From JBDNJM01 sp041687755 (lineage in GTDB: Bacteria > Planctomycetota > UBA1135 > GCA-002686595), in NCBI GenBank assembly GCA_041687755.1, contig JBDNJM010000051.1:1-14152 (forward strand): DNA of 14,152 bases, in the 5' to 3' direction. Below the pieces are notes generated by a model that ran no database searches, had not been told where the DNA came from, and saw only the letters and a program-made list of their open reading frames with translations. The first letter of the stretch is position 1, and each line of letters begins with the position of its first letter. Of the stretch, positions 6,798 to 14,152 are shown piece after piece. Made by a program: the position numbers and the translations under genes.

Positions 6798-7664
6798 ATG
6801 GGCAAGAGCCTGTTCAACAAGGTTGGCGTCATCGGCGTCGGCACCATGGGCAACGGCATTGTCCAGACCTTCGCCAGCTACGGCGCGGAGGTCACGATGG
6901 TGGACCTGAACGACGAGGCGCTGGCGCGCGGCAAGGCGGCGATCGCCAAGAGCCTGTTGCGCTTCGTCGCGAAGGAGAAGATCGACCAGGCGACCGCCGA
7001 CGCGATCCTCGGGCGCATCAAGACGACCACGAGCATGGACGATCTTGCAGACGCCGACCTAGTGGTCGAGGCCGTGAGCGAGAAGCTCGAGATCAAGCAG
7101 GCCGTGTTCAAGGAACTGGACCGGGTCTGCAAGCAGGGCGCGATCCTCGCGAGCAATACGTCGTCGATCTCGATCACGACGATTGCCGCGGCGACGAAGC
7201 GCCCGCAAGACGTCGTCGGCATGCACTTTATGAACCCGGTGCCGCTGATGAAGTTGGTCGAGGTGATCCGCGGCCAGGAGTCCTCCGACCGCGCGGTCGC
7301 GGCGGCCGTAGACGGCGCCAAGAGCCTCGACAAGACCCCGGTCGAGGCCAGCGACTACCCCGGCTTCATCTCGAATCGGATCCTGATGCCGATGATCAAC
7401 GAGGCCGCCTTCTGCGTGATGGAGAGCGTGGGGGACGCCGACGGCATCGACACGGTGATGAAGCTCGGCATGAACCACCCGATGGGCCCGCTGACGCTGG
7501 CTGACTTCATCGGGCTGGACGTCTGCCTCGACATCCTCGAGGTGCTCCAGCGCGACCTCGGCGACGACAAGTACCGCCCCTGCCCCCTGCTGCGACGGAT
7601 GGTCGCGGCCGGCAACCTGGGCCGCAAAAGCGGCAAGGGCTTCTACGATTACAGCGCCTCCTAA
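6798..7664 (+). CDS. 3-hydroxyacyl-CoA (3-hydroxybutyryl-CoA) dehydrogenase
   Basis: The product is 288 aa, a single-function enzyme of normal size without a fused hydratase domain. The Rossmann motif is GVGTMG at 13-18, with acidic Asp36 ending strand 2, which points to NAD(H) preference. Active-site elements are SNTSS at 119-123, His143 in GMHFMNPVP, Glu155 in LVEVI, and Asn193 in FISNRI. The C-terminal dimerisation domain runs from about 187 and ends in the usual GRKSGKGFYDY. It interconverts 3-hydroxyacyl-CoA and 3-ketoacyl-CoA, next to thiolase in both pathway and gene order. The ATG at 6798 is chosen because the glycine motif then lies at the expected distance; the upstream open frame is thiolase shadow. 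The gene follows thiolase by 2 bp and precedes acyl-CoA dehydrogenase 1 by 48 bp. Confidence 0.95.
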   Translation: MGKSLFNKVGVIGVGTMGNGIVQTFASYGAEVTMVDLNDEALARGKAAIAKSLLRFVAKEKIDQATADAILGRIKTTTSMDDLADADLVVEAVSEKLEIKQAVFKELDRVCKQGAILASNTSSISITTIAAATKRPQDVVGMHFMNPVPLMKLVEVIRGQESSDRAVAAAVDGAKSLDKTPVEASDYPGFISNRILMPMINEAAFCVMESVGDADGIDTVMKLGMNHPMGPLTLADFIGLDVCLDILEVLQRDLGDDKYRPCPLLRRMVAAGNLGRKSGKGFYDYSAS

Positions 7665-7712
7665 CGGCCGCTCCCCCAACCGCACCCGCACACCGAGAAC
7701 CACCGAACTTCC

Positions 7713-8864
7713 ATGGATTTCGATCTGAACGAGGACCTCGAAATGGTCCGCACGATGGCGCGCGACTTCGCGAACAGCGAACTGCTCCCGCGGGCGACGC
7801 AGGCCGACCGCGAGGAGAAGATCCAACCTGAGGTCTTCAAGCAGCTGGGCGAGCTGGGCCTGTGGGGCCTGACGATCCCCGAGGAGTACGGCGGAGCGGG
7901 CATGAACAACCAAGCCCTGACGGCCGTGTTGATCGAGACCAACCGCGCCTGCGCCTCGACTGGCGTCACGCTCTCGGTGCACAACAGCCTGATCGGCGCG
8001 CCGGTCAACAAGTGGGGCACGGAAGAGCAGAAGAGGGAGTGGCTGCCCAAGCTCGCGACGGGGGAGTGCATCGGCTCCTACTGCCTGACCGAGGCCAACG
8101 CCGGCTCGGACGCGGCTGCGGTCGCAACGACTGCCGTGGCGGACGGGGACGACTACGTCATCAACGGCACGAAGCTGTGGGTCACCAACGGCGGTATCGC
8201 CGGCATGTACATCGTGTACGTGCGCACCAACCCCGACGCCAGCAACGCCAAGGGCATGAGCGCGTTCCTGGTGTCGCGCGACGCGGAGGGCCTGTCGGTG
8301 GGCAAGCACGAGCCGAAAACGGGTATCCGCGGTTCGTCGACCACCGAGGTCGTGTTCGACAACGTTCGCGTGCACAACTCGGCGCTGCTGGGCGAGCTCG
8401 ACCGCGGCTTCATGATTGCGATGGACACCCTCGACGGTGGCCGCATCGGCATCGCCAGTCAGGCCGTCGGCATCGGCCGTGCTTGCCTCGAGGCGTCGAT
8501 CAAGTACGCCGGCGAGCGCGAGCAGTTCGGGCAACCGATCGGGAATTTTCAGGCCATCCAGTGGAAGATCGCGGACATGAGCGGCCAGCTGGAGGCCTCT
8601 GAGATGCTCACGTACAAAGCGGCTTGGTTGCGCGACAAGCAGCGTCCCTGCACGCGCGAGGCGGCGACCGCTAAGCTCATGGCGAGCCAAGCGTGCAACT
8701 TTGCCGCGGACGAGTGCCTGCAGATCCACGGCGGCTTCGGCTACACCGACCACAGTCACGTGGAGCGCCTGTTCCGTGACGCTCGGATCACCGAGATCTA
8801 CGAGGGGGCAACGGATATCCAGCGCCTTGTCGTCGCTCGGAGCCTGATGGCCGCGAACGGCTGA
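7713..8864 (+). CDS. acyl-CoA dehydrogenase 1 (short-chain/butyryl-CoA dehydrogenase-like)
   Basis: The product is 383 aa, the full length of an FAD-dependent acyl-CoA dehydrogenase. It has the N-terminal helical domain (1-120), the beta domain with YCLTEANAGSDA at 123-134, and the C-terminal helical domain with the flavin-contacting region around REQFGQPIGNFQ (269-280). The catalytic base is Glu364 in EIYEGATDIQRL, the position used by short- and medium-chain enzymes rather than isovaleryl-CoA dehydrogenase. VHNSLIGAPVNKWGTEEQK at 89-107 resembles butyryl-CoA dehydrogenases. It oxidises acyl-CoA to trans-2-enoyl-CoA and passes electrons to ETF, which is not encoded here. There is no Shine-Dalgarno sequence before the ATG. 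The 48-bp gap suggests the same operon as thiolase and the 3-hydroxyacyl-CoA dehydrogenase. Chain-length preference is uncertain. Confidence 0.94.
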   Translation: MDFDLNEDLEMVRTMARDFANSELLPRATQADREEKIQPEVFKQLGELGLWGLTIPEEYGGAGMNNQALTAVLIETNRACASTGVTLSVHNSLIGAPVNKWGTEEQKREWLPKLATGECIGSYCLTEANAGSDAAAVATTAVADGDDYVINGTKLWVTNGGIAGMYIVYVRTNPDASNAKGMSAFLVSRDAEGLSVGKHEPKTGIRGSSTTEVVFDNVRVHNSALLGELDRGFMIAMDTLDGGRIGIASQAVGIGRACLEASIKYAGEREQFGQPIGNFQAIQWKIADMSGQLEASEMLTYKAAWLRDKQRPCTREAATAKLMASQACNFAADECLQIHGGFGYTDHSHVERLFRDARITEIYEGATDIQRLVVARSLMAANG

Positions 8865-8981
8865 CTTTTCGCCCGTGCTCCAGGGACTCGCGCTAGGCTG
8901 TTCAGGGCCTGGCGCGGTCCGCCCGACTCGCCTGCTCGGTCTTCTTTGAGATCCGCTCCCCAAGGCCGGTCGTCAAGAGAC

Positions 8982-8998
8982 GGCTGCTGCTCGCAGCC
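8982..8998 (+). repeat. small hairpin in the spacer after acyl-CoA dehydrogenase 1
   Basis: GGCTGC / GCAGCC form a 6-bp stem with a 5-nt loop, 118 bp past the dehydrogenase stop. A CTACTTTTACT stretch follows about 6-16 bases later. It might be a weak terminator or part of a promoter region for the next gene. The rest of 8865-9085 shows nothing I can support. Confidence 0.25.
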
Positions 8999-9085
8999 CC
9001 TCAGCTACTTTTACTGCCCCCCCCTCCTCTCGCTGTGCAGCCACCCGTTTCCCCCGACGGACGCTGCCGGCCCGCCCGACCTCCC

Positions 9086-9415
9086 ATGAGTGGTAGCCGC
9101 GACCCCGAGATTCTCAACGTCGAGCAAGCCGCCGAGCTGCTCGGAGTCAGCGTCAAGACGTTCAGCAAGGTGCTGCACCTCGAGGCGTTGCCCGCGCGCA
9201 AGATCGGCCGCGAGTGGAAGTTCTCGCGCGCCGCGCTGATCGCTTGGATCGGTTCCGGCAGCAGCCTGGACTACTACAACGGCAGTCAGGACACCCTGGT
9301 GCCGGCGGCCAAGCCCGACGCGGGAGAGGAGTCCTCCGGCTCGACCCAGGCGGGCGAGCCCCAGTCGAAGGACGAACGGCGTACCGCCGGCTGGAAGATC
9401 GAACAACTGGACTGA
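9086..9415 (+). CDS. small excisionase/MerR-type helix-turn-helix DNA-binding protein
   Basis: The product is 109 aa. Residues 9-53 are a winged helix-turn-helix of the HTH_17/excisionase-like type: ILNVEQAAELLGVSVKTF gives the helix-turn-helix, and LPARKIGREWKFSRAALIAWI gives the wing and closing helix. Residues 56-109 are a polar, low-complexity tail ending in KIEQLD, with no ligand-binding or catalytic domain visible. The ATG at 9086 is preferred over a GTG at 9035, which would add a Pro-rich extension. No integrase, recombinase or att-like repeat is nearby, so excision is an unlikely role. Its place between two acyl-CoA dehydrogenase genes on the same strand, with 220 bp upstream and 104 bp downstream, makes a local transcriptional regulator plausible. 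That remains inference. Confidence 0.8.
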   Translation: MSGSRDPEILNVEQAAELLGVSVKTFSKVLHLEALPARKIGREWKFSRAALIAWIGSGSSLDYYNGSQDTLVPAAKPDAGEESSGSTQAGEPQSKDERRTAGWKIEQLD

Positions 9416-9519
9416 AGAACACCGGCGGCCGGGCTCAAGATAGAGCGCCGTCCGGTAGATACGACTCGAGCAGGCCGCCGCACCCCGGCGCCGCCCGCCG
9501 CCCAAGGAACCGACCGACC

Positions 9520-10698
<1,179 letters not shown>

Positions 10699-10726
10699 AC
10701 GGTCGCACCGCAGAGTGGCTCTCGGC

Positions 10727-10746
10727 CCAACGGCTGACGCCGTTGG
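10727..10746 (+). terminator. perfect 8-bp hairpin between acyl-CoA dehydrogenase 2 and the MBL gene
   Basis: CCAACGGC (10727-10734) and GCCGTTGG (10739-10746) form a perfect stem closed by a TGAC loop, 28 bp after the dehydrogenase stop. There is no T-run, so it may be a Rho-type end, an mRNA stabiliser or an attenuator. It argues against the alternative GTG start at 10715 for the next gene, because that start would place the hairpin inside coding sequence. Confidence 0.5.
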
Positions 10747-10772
10747 CGCGCATGCCCGTGAATCAGCGACAA

Positions 10773-10778
10773 AGAGGG
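10773..10778 (+). promoter_or_regulatory. ribosome binding site deciding the MBL gene start
   Basis: AGAGGG lies 5 bases before the TTG at 10784. It is the only purine-rich Shine-Dalgarno-like site near the candidate starts, so it favours TTG 10784 over GTG 10715. Confidence 0.55.
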
Positions 10779-10783
10779 CCGGC

Positions 10784-11650
10784 TTGACCCAGCGCGAAAG
10801 TCGCGTCGGAGCGCCCCTCGAACTCGGCGGATGGACCATCCGACCGCTGCTCGAGGGGCGGCTTCGTTTGGACGGCGGCGCCATGTGGGGCGTCGTCCCG
10901 AAGAACCTGTGGGCGAAGCTCACGCCGCCCGCCGAGGACAACACGATTCACATGGCGTGTCGCTCGTTCCTGTGCGAGCGCGGCGCGGAAAAGGTCCTGA
11001 TAGAGGCGGGCGTCGGCGACCGCTGGGACGCCAAGCACACAGGCATCTACCACCTCGACGGCGGCCACTTGGGCGCGGCGCTCAAAGAGGCCGGCTGCGA
11101 CTCCGCGAGCGTGACACATGCGATCGGCAGCCACGCCCACTGGGACCACATCGGCGGATGGGTGACCGGCACTGACGAGGAACCGCGGCCGTTGCTGCCT
11201 AATGCGCGACACCATCTGGCGCGCATCGAGGTCGAGCGCTGCCTGGACAACAACCACGCGCGCAAGGGCTCCTACCGCCCCCAGGATCTGCAGCCGTTGA
11301 TCGACGCCGGCTTGGTGGACACCTTCGAAGGGTCGGCGGAGATCGTGCCCGGCCTGAGCGTGCTGGAGGTTGGCGGCCACTCGGATGGCGTCAGCGTCGT
11401 GATGATTGAGGGCGACGACGCGCAGCGGGCCGTGTTTTGGGCCGACGTATGCCCGACGACGCACCACGTGCAGCCGCCGTACATCATGGCGTACGACATC
11501 GACGTGAAGCGCAGCTTCGAGCGGCGCAAGGAGCTGCTGCGGCGCAGCGCGGACGAAGGCTGGATCGGGCTCTTCTATCACGACGCGGACACGCCGGTGG
11601 CCCGGGTCGTGCACGACGGCCGCCGCTTCGGCGTCGAGCCGGTCGCCTGA
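10784..11650 (+). CDS. MBL-fold metallo-hydrolase
   Basis: The product is 288 aa from the TTG start. The metal-binding signature is SHAHWDHIGG at 116-125, giving His117, His119, Asp121 and His122. His199 (GGHSDG), Asp221 (FWADV) and His266 (FYHDAD) complete a two-metal site. RLRLDGGAMWGVVPKNLW at 26-43 is a block seen in a lactonase/quorum-quenching-like and uncharacterised branch of the fold. The reaction is hydrolytic, probably on a lactone, ester or thioester; a role on acyl-CoA-derived metabolites is only suggested by the neighbours. TTG is chosen for its AGAGGG ribosome binding site and because family proteins begin near this point. The start follows acyl-CoA dehydrogenase 2 by 85 bp with a hairpin between, and 16 bp separate its stop from the BtuF-like gene, so those two are likely co-translated. 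Confidence 0.87.
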   Translation: MTQRESRVGAPLELGGWTIRPLLEGRLRLDGGAMWGVVPKNLWAKLTPPAEDNTIHMACRSFLCERGAEKVLIEAGVGDRWDAKHTGIYHLDGGHLGAALKEAGCDSASVTHAIGSHAHWDHIGGWVTGTDEEPRPLLPNARHHLARIEVERCLDNNHARKGSYRPQDLQPLIDAGLVDTFEGSAEIVPGLSVLEVGGHSDGVSVVMIEGDDAQRAVFWADVCPTTHHVQPPYIMAYDIDVKRSFERRKELLRRSADEGWIGLFYHDADTPVARVVHDGRRFGVEPVA

Positions 11651-11666
11651 TCTGGTGGGGAGTGCG

Positions 11667-12419
11667 ATGCGCCTGCTGACCCTCTGCCCCAGCCTGACCG
11701 AGCTGGTGTTCGACGCTGGCCGCGGCGCAGACTTGGTGGGCCGCACAAAGTTCTGCGTGCACCCGCAGCCGGCCGTTGGGGATCTGCCCGTGGTCGGCGG
11801 TACGAAAGACCCGCGGCTCGAGCGCATCGTCGAGCTCGCGCCCGACCTCGTGTTAATGAACCGCGAGGAGAACCGCGTCGAGGACGCCGAGGCCCTGCGC
11901 GAAGCCGGCATCGAGGTCGCGGACTGGATGCCGCGCGACCCGGCCGAGACGGCTGGGATGGTGCGTGAGATCGGGGAGCGCATCGACGCGCGCGCGGAGT
12001 GCGAGCGTATCGCCCGGGAGATCGAAACTGCCGCGGCCGAAGCCGCGGCCGCAGCGCCAGCGACCGCGCCGACGTTCGTCTACCTGATTTGGCGCGGTCC
12101 GTACATGGCCGTCGGCCGCGACACGTTCATCAGCCGGATGCTCGAGACGGCCGGCGCGCGCAATGCCCTTGCGGGCGACGAGCGCTACCCGAGCCTCGAA
12201 TCGGCCGAGCTAGCGGCGCTCGACCCGGACCTCGTGTTGCTCTCCAGCGAGCCGTTCCCGTTCGGGGAGCAGCACGTGTCGGAGTTTGCCCAGGCGACCG
12301 GCCTCGACTCCGCGCGCTGCCGCCTCGTGGACGGCGAGCTGTTGAGCTGGCACGGCTCTAGGACTCCGGCGGGGCTGCGCTACGCCTCCGGGGTCGTGGC
12401 GGGACCGGGGCCTAGCTGA
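11667..12419 (+). CDS. helical-backbone metal receptor / BtuF-like cobalamin-binding protein without signal peptide
   Basis: The product is 250 aa. It has the two-lobe, long-helix pattern of TroA/BtuF-like binding proteins. The N-lobe holds LCPSLTELVFDAG at 6-18 and VGRTKFCVHP at 24-33. A backbone helix covers about 93-130, rich in Ala and Glu. The C-lobe holds YLIWRGPYMAVGRDTFI at 139-155 and DPDLVLLSSEPFPF at 187-200. Classical BtuF delivers vitamin B12 to an ABC importer in the periplasm. Here the N-terminus is a direct beta strand without a signal peptide or lipobox, so a cytoplasmic place is expected, as in other signal-less relatives. No ABC transporter genes are near. The ATG at 11667 has GGGGAG 4 bases upstream and is preferred to the GTG at 11655. 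The gene follows the MBL hydrolase by 16 bp. Ligand unknown; a corrinoid or iron chelate is a family-based guess. Confidence 0.82.
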   Translation: MRLLTLCPSLTELVFDAGRGADLVGRTKFCVHPQPAVGDLPVVGGTKDPRLERIVELAPDLVLMNREENRVEDAEALREAGIEVADWMPRDPAETAGMVREIGERIDARAECERIAREIETAAAEAAAAAPATAPTFVYLIWRGPYMAVGRDTFISRMLETAGARNALAGDERYPSLESAELAALDPDLVLLSSEPFPFGEQHVSEFAQATGLDSARCRLVDGELLSWHGSRTPAGLRYASGVVAGPGPS

Positions 12420-12457
12420 CGGCGCTGGGATACCGTCGGGGCGTGCGCTGCGCGGCG

Positions 12458-12482
12458 GGTGGAGCGTTTCGCGCGCTCCGCC
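12458..12482 (+). terminator. 9-bp hairpin downstream of the BtuF-like gene
   Basis: GGTGGAGCG (12458-12466) pairs with CGCTCCGCC (12474-12482), with one T-G wobble and a 7-nt loop, 38 bp after the stop. No T-run follows. Its position makes it the best terminator candidate for the operon ending at 12419. Confidence 0.45.
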
Positions 12483-12531
12483 AGCCTGCCCGGCGGGGGC
12501 GACTGCGTTAGCCGAGCTCGTTCCCCCCTGA

Positions 12532-12724
12532 AGATCGCGCCACGGGACGCGTCCGATCCTGGCGCTGGCTTTCAACGCGAGCGGCGCCACGAGCCTGCTG
12601 CTCGGGATCCCGGCCCAGCCGGCGCTGCCGCTGTTCCTTCAGGCAGTGCGCACCTGGCGCGGCAGTCCGGCGCCGGCGGGCTCGAGCTGAGCACGGCTTC
12701 GAGCTGCGCATCGGCATGCCGTAG
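12532..12724 (+). pseudogene. possible relic of a secreted-protein C-terminus in the 425-bp spacer
   Basis: The 12420-12844 spacer has no credible intact gene. One frame from 12532 to the stop at 12688-12690 reads protein-like: LALAFNASGATSLLLG (12559-12606), then after one Ile PAQPALPLFLQAV (12610-12648). A neighbouring frame then gives EHGFELRIGMP and a stop (12689-12724). Joined by a one-base frameshift, the two parts resemble the hydrophobic C-terminal segments of large secreted proteins of some planctomycetes. This is recalled similarity, not a search result. No start codon or upstream domain is visible. Chance reading in GC-rich DNA is a serious alternative. Confidence 0.2.
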
Positions 12725-12833
12725 GGCTCGTGGCGGGGGTGCGCCGGCGCCCCTGTGCAGAATTCCGGCGGCGCCACTTCCCGATCGGGGTGCGGCGGCG
12801 GCTTCTTGATTGCGAGGGGGGGCTCAGCCCTGT

Positions 12834-12837
12834 GGAG
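12834..12837 (+). promoter_or_regulatory. ribosome binding site of the CorA-type gene
   Basis: GGAG lies 7 bases before the GTG at 12845. This supports that start over an in-frame ATG at 12755, which would add a 30-residue Gly/Ser-rich extension not expected in the family. Confidence 0.6.
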
Positions 12838-12844
12838 TAAGGGG

Positions 12845-13957
12845 GTGGCGCGCACCAAGCTCTTTCGACGGCTGTACGCACCTGCGGGCCAGCCGCCCGG
12901 GGATCTTCCGGCGGCGGCTTTCTCGGCGGAAGCGCGATTCTCGCTGGTGGCCTACGATGCCGAGCGCATCGAGCGTTGGGAAGGAGCCGAGGCTCAGCCC
13001 CGGTTCGCGGAGGCCGGCGAGCCTGTCGATGGTGCCGCGGGGCCGGTCCTGTGGCTCAACCAGGAATGCGTGGGGGAGCCGGCGAACGCAGAGCGCATCG
13101 GGGCGGCGATGGGGCTGCACACCACGCTGATCTCGGACCTCATGCGCGTCGGCCAGCGGCCCAAGTACGAGCCGTTCGAAGGCGGGCTGTTCGTCGTGCT
13201 GCGGGCGTTGAGCCTCGGGGGGGACGGGGACGTGCATTGGGAGCAGGTCGGCGTCGTGGCCCACGGGCGGCGTGTCTGGACGGTGCAGGAGCGCGAGGGC
13301 GACTGCCTCTCGGCGATCCTGAAGCGGCTGGAGGCGGGGCGCCCGCGCATTCGCAGCTCCGGTCCCGACTACTTCGCGGTCATGGTTCTGGATGGCATTG
13401 TCGACGGCTACTTCCCTGTGCTCGAGGCGCTCGGCGAGCGGCTGGAGGATCTCGAGGAGCGCATGCTGGACGAGGGTGAGAGCGACGTTCTGGAGGAGCT
13501 CTACCACGCCAAGCGCGACCTGGTCACGGTGCGCCGTTCGGCTGCACCGGTACTGCACGGCCTGCAGCAGCTGCTGCGCGAGGGGCCGGAGTTCATGAGC
13601 GAGACGACGGTGCCCTATCTGCGCGACGTGGTCGATCACTTGACCGAGCTCGTGGAGCTGACGGAGTCCTACCGCGAGCTGGCCGACAGCCTGGTCGACA
13701 TCCACTTGTCGACGGTCTCGATGCGCACGAACGAGGTGATGCAGCTGCTGGCGGTCGTCTCTACGATCTTCATCCCGCTGACGTTCATCGCCGGGGTGTA
13801 CGGGATGAACTTCGATCGCGGCCAGCCGGGCAACCTGCCGGAGCTGGGCGTGGCCTACGGGTACGTGATCTTCTGGATCGCCTGCGGAGCGATGGTCACG
13901 GCGCTGCTGTTGTGCTTCCGGCGCCTGGGCTGGCTGAGGTTGCCTTCGAGCTGGTAG
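12845..13957 (+). CDS. corA: CorA-family divalent metal ion channel/transporter
   Basis: The product is 370 aa. The large N-terminal cytoplasmic domain (1-295) contains LWLNQECVGEP at 69-79 and PKYEPFEGGLFVVLRAL at 106-122. A long helical stretch (about 185-290) is rich in Glu, Leu and Arg (LGERLEDLEERMLDEGE at 196-212). Two C-terminal transmembrane helices lie at about 299-318 and 339-357. The family hallmark YGMNF is at 319-323, right after helix 1, where it lines the pore entrance of the pentamer. The usual substrate is Mg2+, with Co2+ or Ni2+ also passing; some family members export Zn2+. The tail RRLGWLRLPSSW after helix 2 is short, as usual. The GTG start with GGAG 7 bases upstream is chosen. 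The gene stands alone, 425 bp after the BtuF-like gene, with no promoter box I can name. Confidence 0.92.
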   Translation: MARTKLFRRLYAPAGQPPGDLPAAAFSAEARFSLVAYDAERIERWEGAEAQPRFAEAGEPVDGAAGPVLWLNQECVGEPANAERIGAAMGLHTTLISDLMRVGQRPKYEPFEGGLFVVLRALSLGGDGDVHWEQVGVVAHGRRVWTVQEREGDCLSAILKRLEAGRPRIRSSGPDYFAVMVLDGIVDGYFPVLEALGERLEDLEERMLDEGESDVLEELYHAKRDLVTVRRSAAPVLHGLQQLLREGPEFMSETTVPYLRDVVDHLTELVELTESYRELADSLVDIHLSTVSMRTNEVMQLLAVVSTIFIPLTFIAGVYGMNFDRGQPGNLPELGVAYGYVIFWIACGAMVTALLLCFRRLGWLRLPSSW

Positions 13958-14026
13958 GGGGCTTGGGGAGGGGGCGGACGGGCTGGCCGCGAGCTGGGGC
14001 GAGGCCTTAGCAACCTGACCTGCCCC

Positions 14027-14077
14027 CGTGTTGTTCGTCCCGGTTTGGAACACGCAGCCCCCGCCAGCGCGTGTTCC
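14027..14077. repeat. three alternating CGTGTT/AACACG units with overlapping hairpins
   Basis: CGTGTT lies at 14027-14032, its reverse complement AACACG at 14049-14054, and CGTGTT again at 14070-14075, giving start spacings of 22 and 21 bases. Units 2 and 3 form a perfect 9-bp stem (GGAACACGC at 14047-14055, GCGTGTTCC at 14069-14077, 13-nt loop). Units 1 and 2 form a competing 6-bp stem. The element starts 69 bp beyond the corA stop. No gene is visible in 13958-14152. It may be a terminator, an attenuator or a multi-site operator for a gene past the window edge. Confidence 0.5.
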
Positions 14078-14152
14078 GGCCCTGACCTTGCGCCGCCCTC
14101 TGCGGTCGGCCGGATCGAGACTGTCCCGGCCCCAATCCTGGCGCCACCGGAA

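Noticed and set aside
7059..8963. Very long minus-strand open frame (634 codons) opposite the 3-hydroxyacyl-CoA dehydrogenase and acyl-CoA dehydrogenase 1
   Set aside because: Its translation is low-complexity (His, Arg, Val, Ala rich) without domain motifs. Long antisense frames are expected opposite GC-rich genes, and the plus-strand genes carry full catalytic motifs.
10763..11983. Minus-strand open frame opposite the MBL and BtuF-like genes
   Set aside because: Compositional shadow; the plus-strand proteins have metal-binding and family motifs.
12824..14053. Minus-strand open frame opposite corA
   Set aside because: Gln, Arg and His rich shadow without motifs; corA on the plus strand has YGMNF and two membrane helices.

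Overview
This is a G+C-rich bacterial chromosomal window with tightly packed metabolic genes. I see no rRNA, tRNA, CRISPR array, insertion sequence or phage gene. The lineage cannot be fixed from sequence alone. A member of the Planctomycetota or a similar high-GC, environmental, acyl-CoA-oxidising bacterium would fit, at low confidence. The hints are the gene content, several starts without a Shine-Dalgarno sequence, and a possible relic of a secreted-protein C-terminus at 12532-12724.

Layout. Positions 40-4294 hold four minus-strand genes, read from 4294 down to 40: a polytopic membrane protein of unknown function, a methyltransferase/phosphotransferase fusion, a rhomboid protease, and a membrane-anchored ClpP/SppA-fold protease of the serine dehydrogenase proteinase (SDH_sah) type. 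The first two overlap by four bases (TTGA) and the last two are 5 bp apart. Positions 4295-4425 are a divergent intergenic region with a -10-like box just ahead of each outward gene. From 4426 to the right end every gene is on the plus strand.

The plus-strand part starts with a nitrilase-family amidase (4426-5277). A 333-bp spacer follows, with a TATACT box and a GC-rich hairpin. Next comes a fatty-acid or short-chain acyl-CoA cluster: acetyl-CoA C-acetyltransferase, 3-hydroxyacyl-CoA dehydrogenase, acyl-CoA dehydrogenase 1, a small excisionase/MerR-type DNA-binding protein, and acyl-CoA dehydrogenase 2. Together these enzymes cover the dehydrogenation, 3-hydroxyacyl oxidation and thiolysis steps of beta-oxidation, or the reverse in butyrate-type synthesis. 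No enoyl-CoA hydratase and no electron-transfer flavoprotein lie in the window, so they must be encoded elsewhere. An MBL-fold hydrolase and a signal-less BtuF-like helical-backbone protein follow as a closely spaced pair.

The last gene is a CorA-family divalent cation channel (12845-13957), after a 425-bp gap holding a strong hairpin and a possible gene relic. Downstream of corA is a three-part inverted-repeat element with near-regular 21-22 bp spacing.

Nothing here is clearly a new multi-gene system. The best candidates for a second look are the methyltransferase-kinase fusion coupled to the membrane protein, the DNA-binding gene inside the acyl-CoA cluster, and the repeat element at 14027-14077. 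All domain calls come from reading motifs by eye. No database search was possible.
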